A stretch of 64,000 nucleotides of DNA from assembly GCF_003194585.1 (NCBI RefSeq), contig NZ_QHKZ01000009.1, positions 1 to 64,000 of the forward strand. Direction: 5' to 3'. Origin of the DNA: Nocardioides daejeonensis. Lineage in GTDB: Bacteria; Actinomycetota; Actinomycetes; Propionibacteriales; Nocardioidaceae. Positions 23,544 through 32,906 of the stretch are shown here, in pieces. The first letter of the stretch is position 1. Each line of letters starts with the position of its first letter. The translations under genes and the position numbers were made by a program. The notes beneath the pieces were generated by a model. That model saw nothing but the letters and a program-made list of their open reading frames with translations, searched no databases and was not told the DNA's origin.

Positions 23544-24233
23544 GTGAGCGTCGGTCACCGGCTGCTCGCTCCCGGTGACTCGCCGGTGCACCGCTGCCCG
23601 GCCCACCTGAAGGTGCTCGGGCTGCTCGGCTTCATGCTGCTCGTGGTGGCCACCCCCGCCGCCTGGTACCCGGCCTACGGCGGCTACCTGCTGGTGCTGG
23701 CCGTCGTGATCGGCGTCGCCCGCGTCCCTCCCCTGCACCTGCTCCGCCGGATGGTCGTGGAGGTTCCCTTCGTCGTCTTCGCGATCGTGCTGCCCTTCGT
23801 CGCGCACGGCGAGCAGGTCGAGGTGCTCGGCCTGATGGTGAGCCAGCCTGGCCTGGTGGCGGCCGGAACCCTGCTCGCCAAGGCGACCCTCGGCGTACTC
23901 GCCGGGCTGACGCTGGCCGCCACGACCGAGCCCCACGACCTCCTGGTCGGCCTCGAGCGGCTGCGGCTGCCCTCGATGCTGGTGCAGATCATGAGCTTCA
24001 TGGTGCGCTACCTCGACGTGGTCACCGACGACCTGCGCCGTCAGCACATCGCCCTCTCCTCGCGCGGCTTCACCGCTCGCAACCCACGGCACTGGCCGGT
24101 GCTGGCCCGCTCCATCGGCGCCCTCTTCATCCGCTCCTTCGAGCGGGGCGAGCGGATCCACCTCGCGATGCTCTCCCGGGGCTGGAGTGGAAAGATGCCC
24201 CGCGGAATGAGCAGCGAGATGAGCAACCGATGA
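23544..24233 (+). CDS. cbiQ: CbiQ-type ECF transmembrane (T) component
   Basis: This 229-residue EcfT protein has four or five membrane helices and the two cytoplasmic coupling motifs: ALSSRGF and AMLSRGW, both fitting the Ala-x-x-x-Arg-Gly pattern that contacts the ATPase. The start is a GTG at 23544, with GGAGGAG at the end of cbiN upstream. The stop overlaps cbiO in ATGA. Confidence 0.9.
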   Translation: MSVGHRLLAPGDSPVHRCPAHLKVLGLLGFMLLVVATPAAWYPAYGGYLLVLAVVIGVARVPPLHLLRRMVVEVPFVVFAIVLPFVAHGEQVEVLGLMVSQPGLVAAGTLLAKATLGVLAGLTLAATTEPHDLLVGLERLRLPSMLVQIMSFMVRYLDVVTDDLRRQHIALSSRGFTARNPRHWPVLARSIGALFIRSFERGERIHLAMLSRGWSGKMPRGMSSEMSNR

Positions 24234-24970
24234 GCACCCCCGTCCTCGACGTCCGCGGCCTCGCCCACGCCTACCCCGACGGGCACCAGGCGCTCTACGG
24301 GGTCGATCTGCACGTGCACGCAGGCGAGCGGGTCGCGCTGCTCGGCCCCAACGGCGCCGGCAAGACGACACTCGTGCTGCACCTCAACGGCATCCTGACT
24401 GCCGGCGCCGGCTCGGTGGCGGTCTCCGGATTGCCGGTGACCAAGGCGAACCTCCAGGAGATCCGGCGGCGGGTCGGGATCGTCTTCCAGGACCCCGACG
24501 ACCAGCTCTTCATGCCGCGGGTGCGTGACGACGTGGCGTTCGGCCCCGCCAACCTTGGCCTCCGGGGCGCTGCCCTCGACCGACGGGTGCTCGAGGCCCT
24601 CGAGCAGGTCGGCATGGCGGCGTACGCCGACCGCCCGCCGCACCACCTCAGCTTCGGTCAGCGGCGCCGGGTCGCCGTCGCCACGGTCTTGGCGATGGAG
24701 CCCGAGATCCTGGTGCTCGACGAGCCCTCCTCCAACCTCGACCCCGCCTCCCGGCGTGAGCTGGCCGAGATCCTGGAATCCCTCGACGTCACTGTGCTCA
24801 TGGTGACCCACGACCTGCCCTACGCCCTCCAGCTCTGCGAGCGTTCCGTGATCCTCTCCGACGGCGTGGTCGCCGCCGACGCCCCCACCCGCGAGCTCCT
24901 CAGCGACGCCGCCCTCATGGCCGCCCACCGCCTCGAGCTCCCCTACGGCTTCGACCCGAGCCACACCTGA
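24230..24970 (+). CDS. cbiO: CbiO-type ECF ATPase
   Basis: This 246-residue ABC ATPase powers the metal importer. It has Walker A GPNGAGKTT, Q-loop VFQDPDDQLF (the DDQ form is typical of ECF ATPases), signature LSFGQRRRVAVA and Walker B ILVLDEPSSNLD, then the switch His in VTHDLPY. It is the last gene of the operon and is followed by a 20-bp palindrome at 24987-25006. Confidence 0.93.
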   Translation: MSTPVLDVRGLAHAYPDGHQALYGVDLHVHAGERVALLGPNGAGKTTLVLHLNGILTAGAGSVAVSGLPVTKANLQEIRRRVGIVFQDPDDQLFMPRVRDDVAFGPANLGLRGAALDRRVLEALEQVGMAAYADRPPHHLSFGQRRRVAVATVLAMEPEILVLDEPSSNLDPASRRELAEILESLDVTVLMVTHDLPYALQLCERSVILSDGVVAADAPTRELLSDAALMAAHRLELPYGFDPSHT

Positions 24971-24986
24971 CCCACCCACCTCACAA

Positions 24987-25006
24987 TTCCCCGCCCGGGC
25001 GGGGAA
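24987..25006. terminator. Perfect 20-bp palindrome between convergent genes
   Basis: The half TTCCCCGCCC is followed directly by its exact complement. It lies 17 bp after the cbiO stop and 74 bp from the stop of the leftward serine hydrolase. It is probably a bidirectional terminator, though a loop-free palindrome could also bind a protein. Confidence 0.55.
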
Positions 25007-25079
25007 GTTGCCACTTGTCGGCCGTAGCTACGCACACCAAGCACATAATTTCCACGGCAAGTGCGTCCCCGCTCCCGCC

Positions 25080-26309
25080 TCACCCACCCAGGTGTACGGC
25101 GATCTCTCGCATGACCTGCACCGTGTCGAGCTCGTCCTGCTCGGTGCCGTGGTCGCTCACCTTGACGATGACGGTGTGGGTGTCGGGGTCGACGAAAATG
25201 TACTGCCCGTGGATGCCGATGGCGGTGAAGTCGTCGTCAGCGCCCTCGGGGTGCCACCACTGGGCGGAGTAGCCCCAGTCACTGACGGCATGCGGGGCAG
25301 GGGTGGAGATCCGGTCGATCCACGCCTCAGGCACGACCTGCCGCCCGTCGACGACACCCCTGTCCAGCACGAGCTGGCCGATCCGGGCGAAGTCGGGCAC
25401 GGTCGCGTTGAGGCAGCAGAACGCCTTCTCGACACCACCGTCGTGGTCGAGGTTCCACGTCGCCGCCGCAGCGGCGCCCGCCGGCTGCCAGAGATCGCGC
25501 TCCAGCAGCGCCGCCAACGACGAGCCGGTCACCTCGCGCAGCACCATGCCGAGCAGTTGCGTGTCGACGCTGCGGTATTCGCCCTTGCTCCCGGGCTCGA
25601 AGCGCAGCCCGCGGTGATCAACGAGGTAGCCGGGCAGGTCGGTCGAGAGGAAGAGCCGCGCGGTGCCGGTGAAGGGCCACCACTCGCGGTAGTTCTCCGC
25701 CACGTCCACCCCCGAGGCCATGTCGAGCAGGTCGCGGAGGGTGATGGCGTCGTACCCCTTGCCGGTGCGGAGCTTGGGCACCAGATCGACGAGCCGGTCG
25801 GCCTCGCTGAGCTCGCCGCGTCCGATGGCCTGCCCGACCAGCAGCGAGACCACCGACTTGGCCACCGACCACGAGGAGAACCGGGTCGTGTCGCCTACCC
25901 CGTCGGCATACCAGTCGTCGACGACGCGGCCGTGGTGCAGCACCAGGAAACCGCGGGTGTGCGTGTCGGTGAGCACCTGCTCGAGGGGGATCTCCTTGCC
26001 CTTCCACGACACGCGCTCGGGCAGCGCCTCACCGGTTGCCGCGGGCAGCGCACGCGGCTGCTCGGCGGGCGCCACCTCGCGCGCCGCGAAGAGCTCGCCC
26101 TGCTCCGACGGTGCGGTGGTGAGCAACCGGGCGAGGGTGTGCGGCGGCGGCACGTGCATCACCGCCGTGCCGACGTACGACGCCCCGACCGCAAGTGCGA
26201 GCACCAATCCGGCGATCGCCACGCGGCGTCGCCACCGCCGGGCACGGACCGGCGAGGCATGGGCCTCCGCCGAGTCGTCCGAGGGCTGCTGCAGGTCGTC
26301 GTCGGTCAT
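25080..26309 (-). CDS. Membrane-anchored beta-lactamase-fold serine hydrolase, NylB-like
   Basis: This 409-residue protein has a cytoplasmic basic N terminus, one membrane helix (about 27-50; VAIAGLVLALAVGASYVGTA) and an extracellular class C beta-lactamase-fold domain. The nucleophile motif is S148-V-A-K151 in SSWSVAKSVVSLLVG, with a candidate Tyr in GEYRSVD. The pattern resembles 6-aminohexanoate-dimer hydrolase (NylB) relatives rather than true beta-lactamases. The start at 26309 is supported by GGAG upstream; a 16-residue longer form is possible. The natural substrate is unknown. Confidence 0.82.
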   Translation of the reverse strand: MTDDDLQQPSDDSAEAHASPVRARRWRRRVAIAGLVLALAVGASYVGTAVMHVPPPHTLARLLTTAPSEQGELFAAREVAPAEQPRALPAATGEALPERVSWKGKEIPLEQVLTDTHTRGFLVLHHGRVVDDWYADGVGDTTRFSSWSVAKSVVSLLVGQAIGRGELSEADRLVDLVPKLRTGKGYDAITLRDLLDMASGVDVAENYREWWPFTGTARLFLSTDLPGYLVDHRGLRFEPGSKGEYRSVDTQLLGMVLREVTGSSLAALLERDLWQPAGAAAAATWNLDHDGGVEKAFCCLNATVPDFARIGQLVLDRGVVDGRQVVPEAWIDRISTPAPHAVSDWGYSAQWWHPEGADDDFTAIGIHGQYIFVDPDTHTVIVKVSDHGTEQDELDTVQVMREIAVHLGG

Positions 26310-26452
26310 CGCTCCACCTCGGGATCGGGCATGTCTCGCCAGGCCATCGTCGGGCACCAGTTGGACGACTGTCCCGGAAACCCTCCCGAAAGCCTCCGCG
26401 ACACCGTAACCTGACTCTGGGTCAAGTGACCCACCTGGGCGAGAGGACGAGC

Positions 26453-27772
26453 ATGACGCAGCAGTGGCAGAACTGGGCCCGGACCGAGCGGGTCACACCG
26501 CGTCAGGTACGCACTCCCCGCACGACCAGCGAGCTCAGCACCATCGTGACCGAGGCGGCCCGCGACGGACTGCGCGTGCGTGCCATCGGCTCGGGACACT
26601 CCTTCACCGGCGTCGCGGTCGCGCCCGACGTGCAGGTCCGCCCCGACGCGATGGACGGCCTGATCGCCGTCGACCGCGCGACCGGGCTGGTCACGGTGCA
26701 GGCCGGCATCCCGCTGCATCGCCTCAACCCTCTCCTTGCCGAGCATGGCCTGGCCATGGAGGTGCTCGGCGACATCGACCGGCAGACCATCGCCGGCGCG
26801 ATCTCCACCGGCACCCACGGCAGCGGCGAGCGATTCGGCAGCATCTCGACCCAGGTGCGCGCCCTCGAGCTGGTCACCGCCGACGGCTCGGTGCTCACCT
26901 GCTCGGCAACCGAGAACCCGGAGCTCTTCACCGCTGCCCGGGTGTCCCTCGGCACGCTCGGCATCATCGCCACCGTGACCCTGCAGTGCGTACCTCTCTA
27001 TGCCCTGCACGCGGTCGACGAGCCCCGCCCGATCGACGACGTGCTGGACGAGATCGACGACCTGGTCGCCGCCAACGACCACTACGAGTTCTTCTGGTTC
27101 CCCCACACCGAGACCGCCCTGACCCGCCGCTACACCCGCCTGCCCGGCGACGTGGAGCTCCGGCCGTGGAACAGGGTGAGCCGCTTCGTCGACGACCGCC
27201 TGGTCACCAACATCGGGTTCGAGGCGCTGCTGCGCGTCGGCACCCGTCGCCCCAGCCTGATCCCCGGCATCACGCGCTTCGTCACCAAGGCGGTCGGCAG
27301 CCGCGACATCGTCGACCTCGCGCCCAACGTCTATGCCTCGGCGCGCAACGTGCGCTTCCGCGAGAGCGAGTACGCAGTGCCCCGAGCACACCTCGTCGAG
27401 GCGCTGCGCGAGCTCAAGTCCTGGCTCGACAAGCACGGCGAGCCGGTCTCGTTCCCCTTCGAGGTCCGCTTCTCGAGGGCCGACGACATCTGGCTCTCCC
27501 CCGCCCACGACCGCGATGTCGCCTACGTGGCGTTCCACCAGTACCACCGGCTCCCGCACCAACGCTGGTTCGGGATCTGCGAGCAGGTCCTCGGGGAGGC
27601 AGGGGGCCGGCCACACTGGGGCAAGCTGCACAGCCTGGGCGCGGAGGAACTACGCCAGCGGTACCCGCGCTTCGACGACTTCGTCCGGCTCCGCGACGCC
27701 CTGGACCCCGCCGGCAGGTTCGGCAACGACCACCTCGACCGGGTGCTGGGACCCGCCCCCGCATCTCGTTGA
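26453..27772 (+). CDS. FAD-dependent aldonolactone oxidase family protein
   Basis: This 439-residue enzyme of the D-arabinono-1,4-lactone/L-gulonolactone oxidase family has an N-terminal FAD_binding_4 domain: RAIGSGHSFTG, where the His is the usual covalent FAD site, and GAISTGTHGSG. The C-terminal ALO domain ends HWGKLHSLGAEELRQRYPRF, with the conserved HWGK motif. The ATG at 26453 follows GAGAGGACGAGC. It is divergent from the serine hydrolase. In actinobacteria related enzymes act on sugar lactones or alditols; the substrate here is not known. Confidence 0.85.
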   Translation: MTQQWQNWARTERVTPRQVRTPRTTSELSTIVTEAARDGLRVRAIGSGHSFTGVAVAPDVQVRPDAMDGLIAVDRATGLVTVQAGIPLHRLNPLLAEHGLAMEVLGDIDRQTIAGAISTGTHGSGERFGSISTQVRALELVTADGSVLTCSATENPELFTAARVSLGTLGIIATVTLQCVPLYALHAVDEPRPIDDVLDEIDDLVAANDHYEFFWFPHTETALTRRYTRLPGDVELRPWNRVSRFVDDRLVTNIGFEALLRVGTRRPSLIPGITRFVTKAVGSRDIVDLAPNVYASARNVRFRESEYAVPRAHLVEALRELKSWLDKHGEPVSFPFEVRFSRADDIWLSPAHDRDVAYVAFHQYHRLPHQRWFGICEQVLGEAGGRPHWGKLHSLGAEELRQRYPRFDDFVRLRDALDPAGRFGNDHLDRVLGPAPASR

Positions 27773-27916
27773 AAATTGTTCTAGCACACCTGACCCACTT
27801 CTCACCAGACCACTTGTGACCACCAAGAAATAGCCCGTAACCGGCACGGCTTCGCACGGTTGCTCCGGGACCGAGCTCCGCCCTCATGGCGGACCCGATT
27901 CCCCAGGAGTGTGTGC

Positions 27917-30900
27917 ATGTTTGTGCGAGGAACGACTCGCCGCGGCGCCAAGCTTGCGGCCGTCGCGGCTGGGGCCCTTGTGGTCACCGTCCTCCCCGGA
28001 CTCAGTACCGCCAACGCCGCCGTCACCGGTCCCGCCAACGGAGCTGTCGTCTCCGGCAAGGTGCAGATCAACGAGGGCCGCGGTGGCACCACCAACTGTC
28101 TGCTCAACGGCGGGTCGCCGAAGTCGCGGATGCAGGTGACCCGGGTCGCCGACGGCGCCAGCGTCCATACCGACAACCGCAACGGCTCGGGCGGCTGGAG
28201 CTCGGAGTGGAACACGGTCGGACAGCCACTGGGCGCCTACCGGATCCGCACCTGGGCCACCGACTACGAGAAGTCCGGCTTCCTCGGCACCTCCTGCAAC
28301 GCCAAGTCGGAGGCACTTCTCTCCGACCTCACGGTGACCGTGCAGAACAAGGCCGACGTCACCCTCAGCCTGCCCTCCCATGTGGTCACCGGCGAGACGC
28401 TCCCGGTCAACGTCCAGACCAACGTGAAGGCCACCAACATCAGTGGTACGGCGGCCCCCGAGCGCCGGGTCAGCGTGACGGTCCCAGGGGTGGGCACCGA
28501 AGAGGTCACTACCGATGCGCAGGGCAAGGGTCAGGTCGAGTTCGACCTCCCCGACCTGCCGCAGGGCACGCTCGGCGTCGAGGCGTCCGTCGCCGACGAC
28601 GGCACCTACCTCGGCCTCAGCGGCACCGGGCAGACCACGCTCGACCGTCGCACCACGGGCACCCTCTACTCGGGCGACACCAGGGCGCAACCCGACACGC
28701 GGCCCCGACTTGCCGGCACCCTGGTCGACCTGACCCCCGAGAGCGACCGCTTCGGCACGCCGCTCGGCGGTCACCCGCTCCGGCTCAAGCTGGCCGGCGA
28801 CGAGGCCACCGTGGAGACCACCGCCTCCGGACGAGCCGTGCGCAGCGTCCCGGTGACCGGCCAGAGCCGGGTCCTCACCGCCTCCGCCACCTTCGACGGT
28901 GACCAGGTGTGGAGCCCCAGCAAGGACGAGATCGACTTCCTGGTCGGCGACGCGACCGCTCCGCAGGCACCGGTCGAGCACAGCACGGTCGGCGGCACCA
29001 CCCGTGGACTCGGCAGCCTGCTCTCCGGGCTGCTCTCCCCCGTGGTCAACCTGCTGGGCCTGCCCGGCCTCCCGCCGCTCACGCTCAACGGACTGCTCAA
29101 CTCGCTGCTCGGTCCGAACGTGACTCTTACCCTCGGTGCGCTCGGCGACGCCAACCTGCTGCACCTGGCCAGCGCGCTGCAGCTGCAGGAACTGCTCGAC
29201 GACCTCCTGGGCACCGTCACCCAGGGCGTCAGCCGCCTCGGCGATCCGGTCGACAAGGTCATCGACAAGGTGATCGACAAGGTGACGGCCAACTCGCCCC
29301 TGGCAGAGCTCGCCGACACCGCCCGCTACGAATGGCGCAGCGTCTACGTTGCCCCCGACGGACGTCAGGTGGCGAAGGAGTTCGGCGCGATCATGGACGT
29401 TCCGGAGCCGCTCGACGTCACCGGCGACGGTGTGCCCGACGTGATGGCCAGCCTCGTGATCACGCAGAAGCTGATGCCGCGCCTCAAGATCGCACGCCTC
29501 AAGGGAGCCCCCACGGACCTGCCGCTCAGCCTGCAGGCCGTGCTCACCCTGCCGGGCGACCAGACCCGCTACCGCTTCGGCTACGACACGCGCACCACAC
29601 AGGCCCCGAAGGCCTTCCAGGCCGACATCGCCCTGAGCTCCGCCGGCGCGACGCTCCAGGTCGCCTCCACGAGCGACCAGGCCCTCTCCGTCACCGGTGC
29701 GGTCAGCCCGCGCGCGGCCAACCAGGCCGTGACGCCGCCCAGCAGCGGCACTGCCACCGATGACGACGGCTCCACGGCCGGCGTACCGGCTCTGGCTCCG
29801 AAGGAGCAGCGTTTCGGCGTCAGCTTCGACCCCGCCCCGGCCAGCGCCTCGCTGGCCCTGGCCATGCCGAACGGTCAGGTGAGCGCGCAGAACGTGGCCG
29901 CCACCCTGCACACCGATCGCCCGACGACCGTCGGCATCAACCTCGCCGACGACTCCGGCGGCGACCAGGTCTTCCTGGCCAACGCTCGGATCAGCAAGGT
30001 CGACGGCGACCTCGCCCTCAGCCTCAACGGCGGCACCGAGGGTGCGATGGGCGCCGACCTGCGCGCCGACGGCGGCCTCGACGAGATCGAGGTGACCGCG
30101 ACCGATCTCGACAAGGGCCGCACCGCCAGCGACATCCGGCTCCGGATGACCGACGTGCCCGACACCATCTCCTTCGGCCTCGGCGCCGACGGCGCGGGCT
30201 CGATGACCTCGAGTGGTGCGATCGGCGACTTCCAGGCTGGCTACAGCACTGGCGGCAAGCTCGTCACGCTCGACGAGGACGCCTACCTCCGCCTGCTGAC
30301 ACGGGGCGAGCACACCTCCGTGGCGCTGCGTCTGCCCGGCTTCGAGGGCATGGCGCTCGACATGGCCGACAACGTCGGTCTTGGCCTGACCATGGCTCCG
30401 ACCCCGCTGCACGCGCTGATGACCCAGGAGGGGCTCGAGCTCGACGCCACCATCCAGGACGCCCCGCACCAGCTGACGCTGGGGCTCTCCACGGACGGCA
30501 ACGTGAAGATCAAGGGATCCGACCCGATCGACCACGTGAGCATCGACGCCCACGACGACAACGGCATCATGATGGGCGCCACCGACCTGTCCCTCGCGCT
30601 CACCGACATCCCGTCGGAGCTCTCCGTCGAGGTGACCGACGCCGGGGCCGTCTTCGACACCGGCAACCAGGCGATCGGTCTGCTCGAGCTCTCCGCCGGT
30701 AGCGGCGAGCTGCCGGTGATCGCCGACGGCTCGGACGGCCTGACCCTGGAGCAGGGTGGCCCCGGTGGGCTCGCCCTCGCCGCCCGGATCAGCGGGCTGC
30801 GCAAGGTGGCGGCCAACCTCACCGGCGCGCCCGAGGTGCTGCTCGACACGACGGCCGGCAAGGTCTTCGACGTCTCCCTCAAGGAGTACGACGACGCGGG

Positions 30901-31615
30901 CGCTCTGACCAACGACGTCAAGGCGACCATCGATCACCTGGTGCCGAACCTGCGGCTCGGCCTGGTCGACGACGGCACGGGGGCGGTGCAGCTGCACTAC
31001 ACCGCCGACGAGCCGACCAACAGCCTCAACATCTCGATGGGCGACCTCAAGGGCAGCATCGCCAACCCGCTGCCGACCCGCCTGGACATCTGTATGGCTG
31101 GCGACGAGGCCTGCCTGCCGGAGGTCGGCATCGAGGCACCGGCACTGGGCACGATCAGCTTCTCCGCCGACGACTACACGACGCTCAACCTGGCCGACCC
31201 GGCTCGGGGGATCAACGTGAAGGACCTGCGACTGCAGCGGCTCGACCTGACCGGTGACCTCAACACCGACGACGGTGGCCCGGTCTACCTCAACACCACC
31301 GACTTCGATGGTGACTGCGGGAACGCCGGATGCGAGCGGCCGATCCAGGGCGGCCTGATCGGGGCCAGCCTGAGCGGTGCCGAGCTGAACTTCACCCCGG
31401 GCAACGGCTTCTCCGCCGTCGATGCCCGCACCGACCTGGTGCCCACCAAGATCCTGGGCCAGACCACCGGTGTGAAGGGTGTCGGAGGCACCGGGATCGT
31501 GCGGTGCGTCTCGGCCACCGCCCTCAAGGTGACGGTCCAGGTGATCGGGATCCCGATCACCCTCGACCTGAAGGACGCCATCTGCAACGTGCCCAACCGG
31601 ACGCCGCGCGGCTGA
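27917..31615 (+). CDS. Large secreted protein with repeated beta-rich modules, unknown function
   Basis: This 1232-residue protein starts with a signal peptide (basic MFVRGTTRRGAKL, a hydrophobic core, and a cleavage site after TANA near residue 34). Residues about 40-330 look like Ig/Big-type domains. Residues about 345-450 contain Leu-rich hydrophobic segments and VIDKVIDKV. The second half repeats a module marked by D-x-P-x-x-L-x-L-x-L-x-x-D-G near residues 668, 744, 846, 896 and 1006. Two Cys pairs near the C terminus suggest disulfides. AGGAG at 27905-27909 fixes the start. I recognise no enzyme motif. Secretion to the cell surface or medium is likely. Confidence 0.8.
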   Translation: MFVRGTTRRGAKLAAVAAGALVVTVLPGLSTANAAVTGPANGAVVSGKVQINEGRGGTTNCLLNGGSPKSRMQVTRVADGASVHTDNRNGSGGWSSEWNTVGQPLGAYRIRTWATDYEKSGFLGTSCNAKSEALLSDLTVTVQNKADVTLSLPSHVVTGETLPVNVQTNVKATNISGTAAPERRVSVTVPGVGTEEVTTDAQGKGQVEFDLPDLPQGTLGVEASVADDGTYLGLSGTGQTTLDRRTTGTLYSGDTRAQPDTRPRLAGTLVDLTPESDRFGTPLGGHPLRLKLAGDEATVETTASGRAVRSVPVTGQSRVLTASATFDGDQVWSPSKDEIDFLVGDATAPQAPVEHSTVGGTTRGLGSLLSGLLSPVVNLLGLPGLPPLTLNGLLNSLLGPNVTLTLGALGDANLLHLASALQLQELLDDLLGTVTQGVSRLGDPVDKVIDKVIDKVTANSPLAELADTARYEWRSVYVAPDGRQVAKEFGAIMDVPEPLDVTGDGVPDVMASLVITQKLMPRLKIARLKGAPTDLPLSLQAVLTLPGDQTRYRFGYDTRTTQAPKAFQADIALSSAGATLQVASTSDQALSVTGAVSPRAANQAVTPPSSGTATDDDGSTAGVPALAPKEQRFGVSFDPAPASASLALAMPNGQVSAQNVAATLHTDRPTTVGINLADDSGGDQVFLANARISKVDGDLALSLNGGTEGAMGADLRADGGLDEIEVTATDLDKGRTASDIRLRMTDVPDTISFGLGADGAGSMTSSGAIGDFQAGYSTGGKLVTLDEDAYLRLLTRGEHTSVALRLPGFEGMALDMADNVGLGLTMAPTPLHALMTQEGLELDATIQDAPHQLTLGLSTDGNVKIKGSDPIDHVSIDAHDDNGIMMGATDLSLALTDIPSELSVEVTDAGAVFDTGNQAIGLLELSAGSGELPVIADGSDGLTLEQGGPGGLALAARISGLRKVAANLTGAPEVLLDTTAGKVFDVSLKEYDDAGALTNDVKATIDHLVPNLRLGLVDDGTGAVQLHYTADEPTNSLNISMGDLKGSIANPLPTRLDICMAGDEACLPEVGIEAPALGTISFSADDYTTLNLADPARGINVKDLRLQRLDLTGDLNTDDGGPVYLNTTDFDGDCGNAGCERPIQGGLIGASLSGAELNFTPGNGFSAVDARTDLVPTKILGQTTGVKGVGGTGIVRCVSATALKVTVQVIGIPITLDLKDAICNVPNRTPRG

Positions 31616-31635
31616 CCTCCGCCAAGGCACACCAC

Positions 31636-31691
31636 AGCGGGACGTCCTGCGTTCGAAGGCCGCCAGGCCGACGAACGCAGGACGTCCCGCT
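31636..31691. terminator. Strong hairpin with 20-bp arms between convergent genes
   Basis: The left arm (31636-31655, beginning AGCGGGACGTCC) and right arm (31672-31691) are perfectly complementary over 20 bp, with a 16-base loop that itself contains GGCC repeats. It lies 20 bp after the secreted-protein stop and 30 bp before the tetR stop, so it should terminate both. Confidence 0.8.
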
Positions 31692-31720
31692 TCCTGGTCG
31701 ACGCGAGCGGGCTAGAACAG

Positions 31721-32317
31721 CTACCGCTCGACCTGCTGCAGCACCGAGGCGACGACCAGCTCAGTGAGCCGTTCCAGCGCCGCTTCGTCGCGGGTGACCA
31801 GGTAGTCGAGGGTCAGGCCGTCGGTCATGGCGATCACCATGCGCGCCAACAGCGCGGTCTCGACGCGGTAGGTCACCTCGCAGTGCTCCGCGATCCGGCG
31901 GAGCACCGACTCCGCGAAGGCGTGGTAGGCGCCGTACTGGGCGGTGGCGATGGTGCGCAGCTCGGGCGTCCGGATCGAGTAGAGCGACAGCTCGATCATG
32001 CCCTGCTCCCGAGCCGGATCGGCGCGCAGCAGCTCGACGTAGTGGGAGATGGCGGCGTGGGCGAGCGCCTCGAGCTGGACCGGTCCGTCGAGCTCGAGAT
32101 CGGCCTCGGCTGCGGCGTACCCGTCGACCACCCGGCGTACGACGGCCTCCAGCAGCTCGTCACGCGAGGTGTAGGCGTAGTGGAAGCTCGCCAGCGACAT
32201 GCCCGCCTCGGCGACGATCGCTCGGGTCGTGGCAGCGTGCACGCCGTCCCGCTCGATCACAGCGAGCGCCGCTCCGACCAGCGCTTCGCGTCGATCGGCC
32301 ACCGACATCCTGGCCAT
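31721..32317 (-). CDS. TetR-family regulator
   Basis: This 198-residue TetR protein has an N-terminal helix-turn-helix: ALAVIERDGVHAATTRAI, then EAGMSLASFHYAYTSRDEL. The C-terminal half is helical and divergent and binds an unknown ligand. It is divergent from the universal stress protein gene, with a 138-bp gap. No clear operator palindrome stands out. The target genes cannot be deduced. Confidence 0.87.
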   Translation of the reverse strand: MARMSVADRREALVGAALAVIERDGVHAATTRAIVAEAGMSLASFHYAYTSRDELLEAVVRRVVDGYAAAEADLELDGPVQLEALAHAAISHYVELLRADPAREQGMIELSLYSIRTPELRTIATAQYGAYHAFAESVLRRIAEHCEVTYRVETALLARMVIAMTDGLTLDYLVTRDEAALERLTELVVASVLQQVER

Positions 32318-32455
32318 CTATCCCCGCCTCTCCTGAGTCGTCGCTGGCTCGATCGTCCCACAAGCGCGGACACAGTCCTCCGGCGACTCTCCCGCCTGCT
32401 ACCCGCACGCGGTAGGTTCACGAGCAACCAACGCCCGAGTTCCCAGGGAGGACCC

Positions 32456-32893
32456 ATGAGCAAGACCATCGTCTGCGGCGTCGACGGCAGCGAGACGGCA
32501 GCCGCCGCGGCACGCAAGGCGGCCGAGTTGGCCCAGGCGTTCGGAGGTCGGCTCCATCTGATCTCGGCGTACGGCAAGTTCCAGGCCGAGACCATCACCG
32601 TCGGCTCCGACAAGATGCTGCTCAGCAACGAGCAGGACGCCGACACGATCGCGAGCCAGGTGGCGCTGTCGGTGCGCAAGGAGTTCCCCGACCTCGAGGT
32701 CACCGTGGCTCCCGCCGAGGGTCAGCCGGGCGAGGCTCTCGTCGCCGCAGCAGAGGCGGTGGACGCCGACGTCATCGTGGTGGGCAACAAGAGGGTGCAG
32801 GGCATCGCACGGGTGCTGGGCAGCGTCGCCCGCGACGTCGCCGCCCACGCGCACTGCGACGTCTACGTCGCGCACACGCACCACAAGGCCTGA
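32456..32893 (+). CDS. Universal stress protein (UspA family)
   Basis: This 145-residue single-domain USP has the N-terminal strand TIVCGVDGSETA, with the conserved Asp, and the C-terminal motif VVGNKRVQGIARVLGSVARDV, which fits the ATP-binding pattern G-x2-G-x9-G(S/T) loosely. AGGGAGGA at 32445-32452 precedes the ATG. It ends 13 bp from the convergent phosphatase gene. The role in stress survival is general to the family; no specific partner is visible. Confidence 0.88.
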   Translation: MSKTIVCGVDGSETAAAAARKAAELAQAFGGRLHLISAYGKFQAETITVGSDKMLLSNEQDADTIASQVALSVRKEFPDLEVTVAPAEGQPGEALVAAAEAVDADVIVVGNKRVQGIARVLGSVARDVAAHAHCDVYVAHTHHKA

Positions 32894-32906
32894 GCGCCGC
32901 GCTGCG

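Noticed and set aside
27773..27916. A c-di-AMP-type or other riboswitch in the leader of the large secreted protein
   Set aside because: The leader is GC-rich with short self-complementary parts, but I could not find the conserved core of any known class.
27884..31630. A 1248-residue minus-strand frame opposite the large secreted protein
   Set aside because: Its composition (Gly/Arg/Gln/His-rich) is that of the antisense of a GC-rich gene; the plus strand has a signal peptide, ribosome-binding site and coherent repeats.
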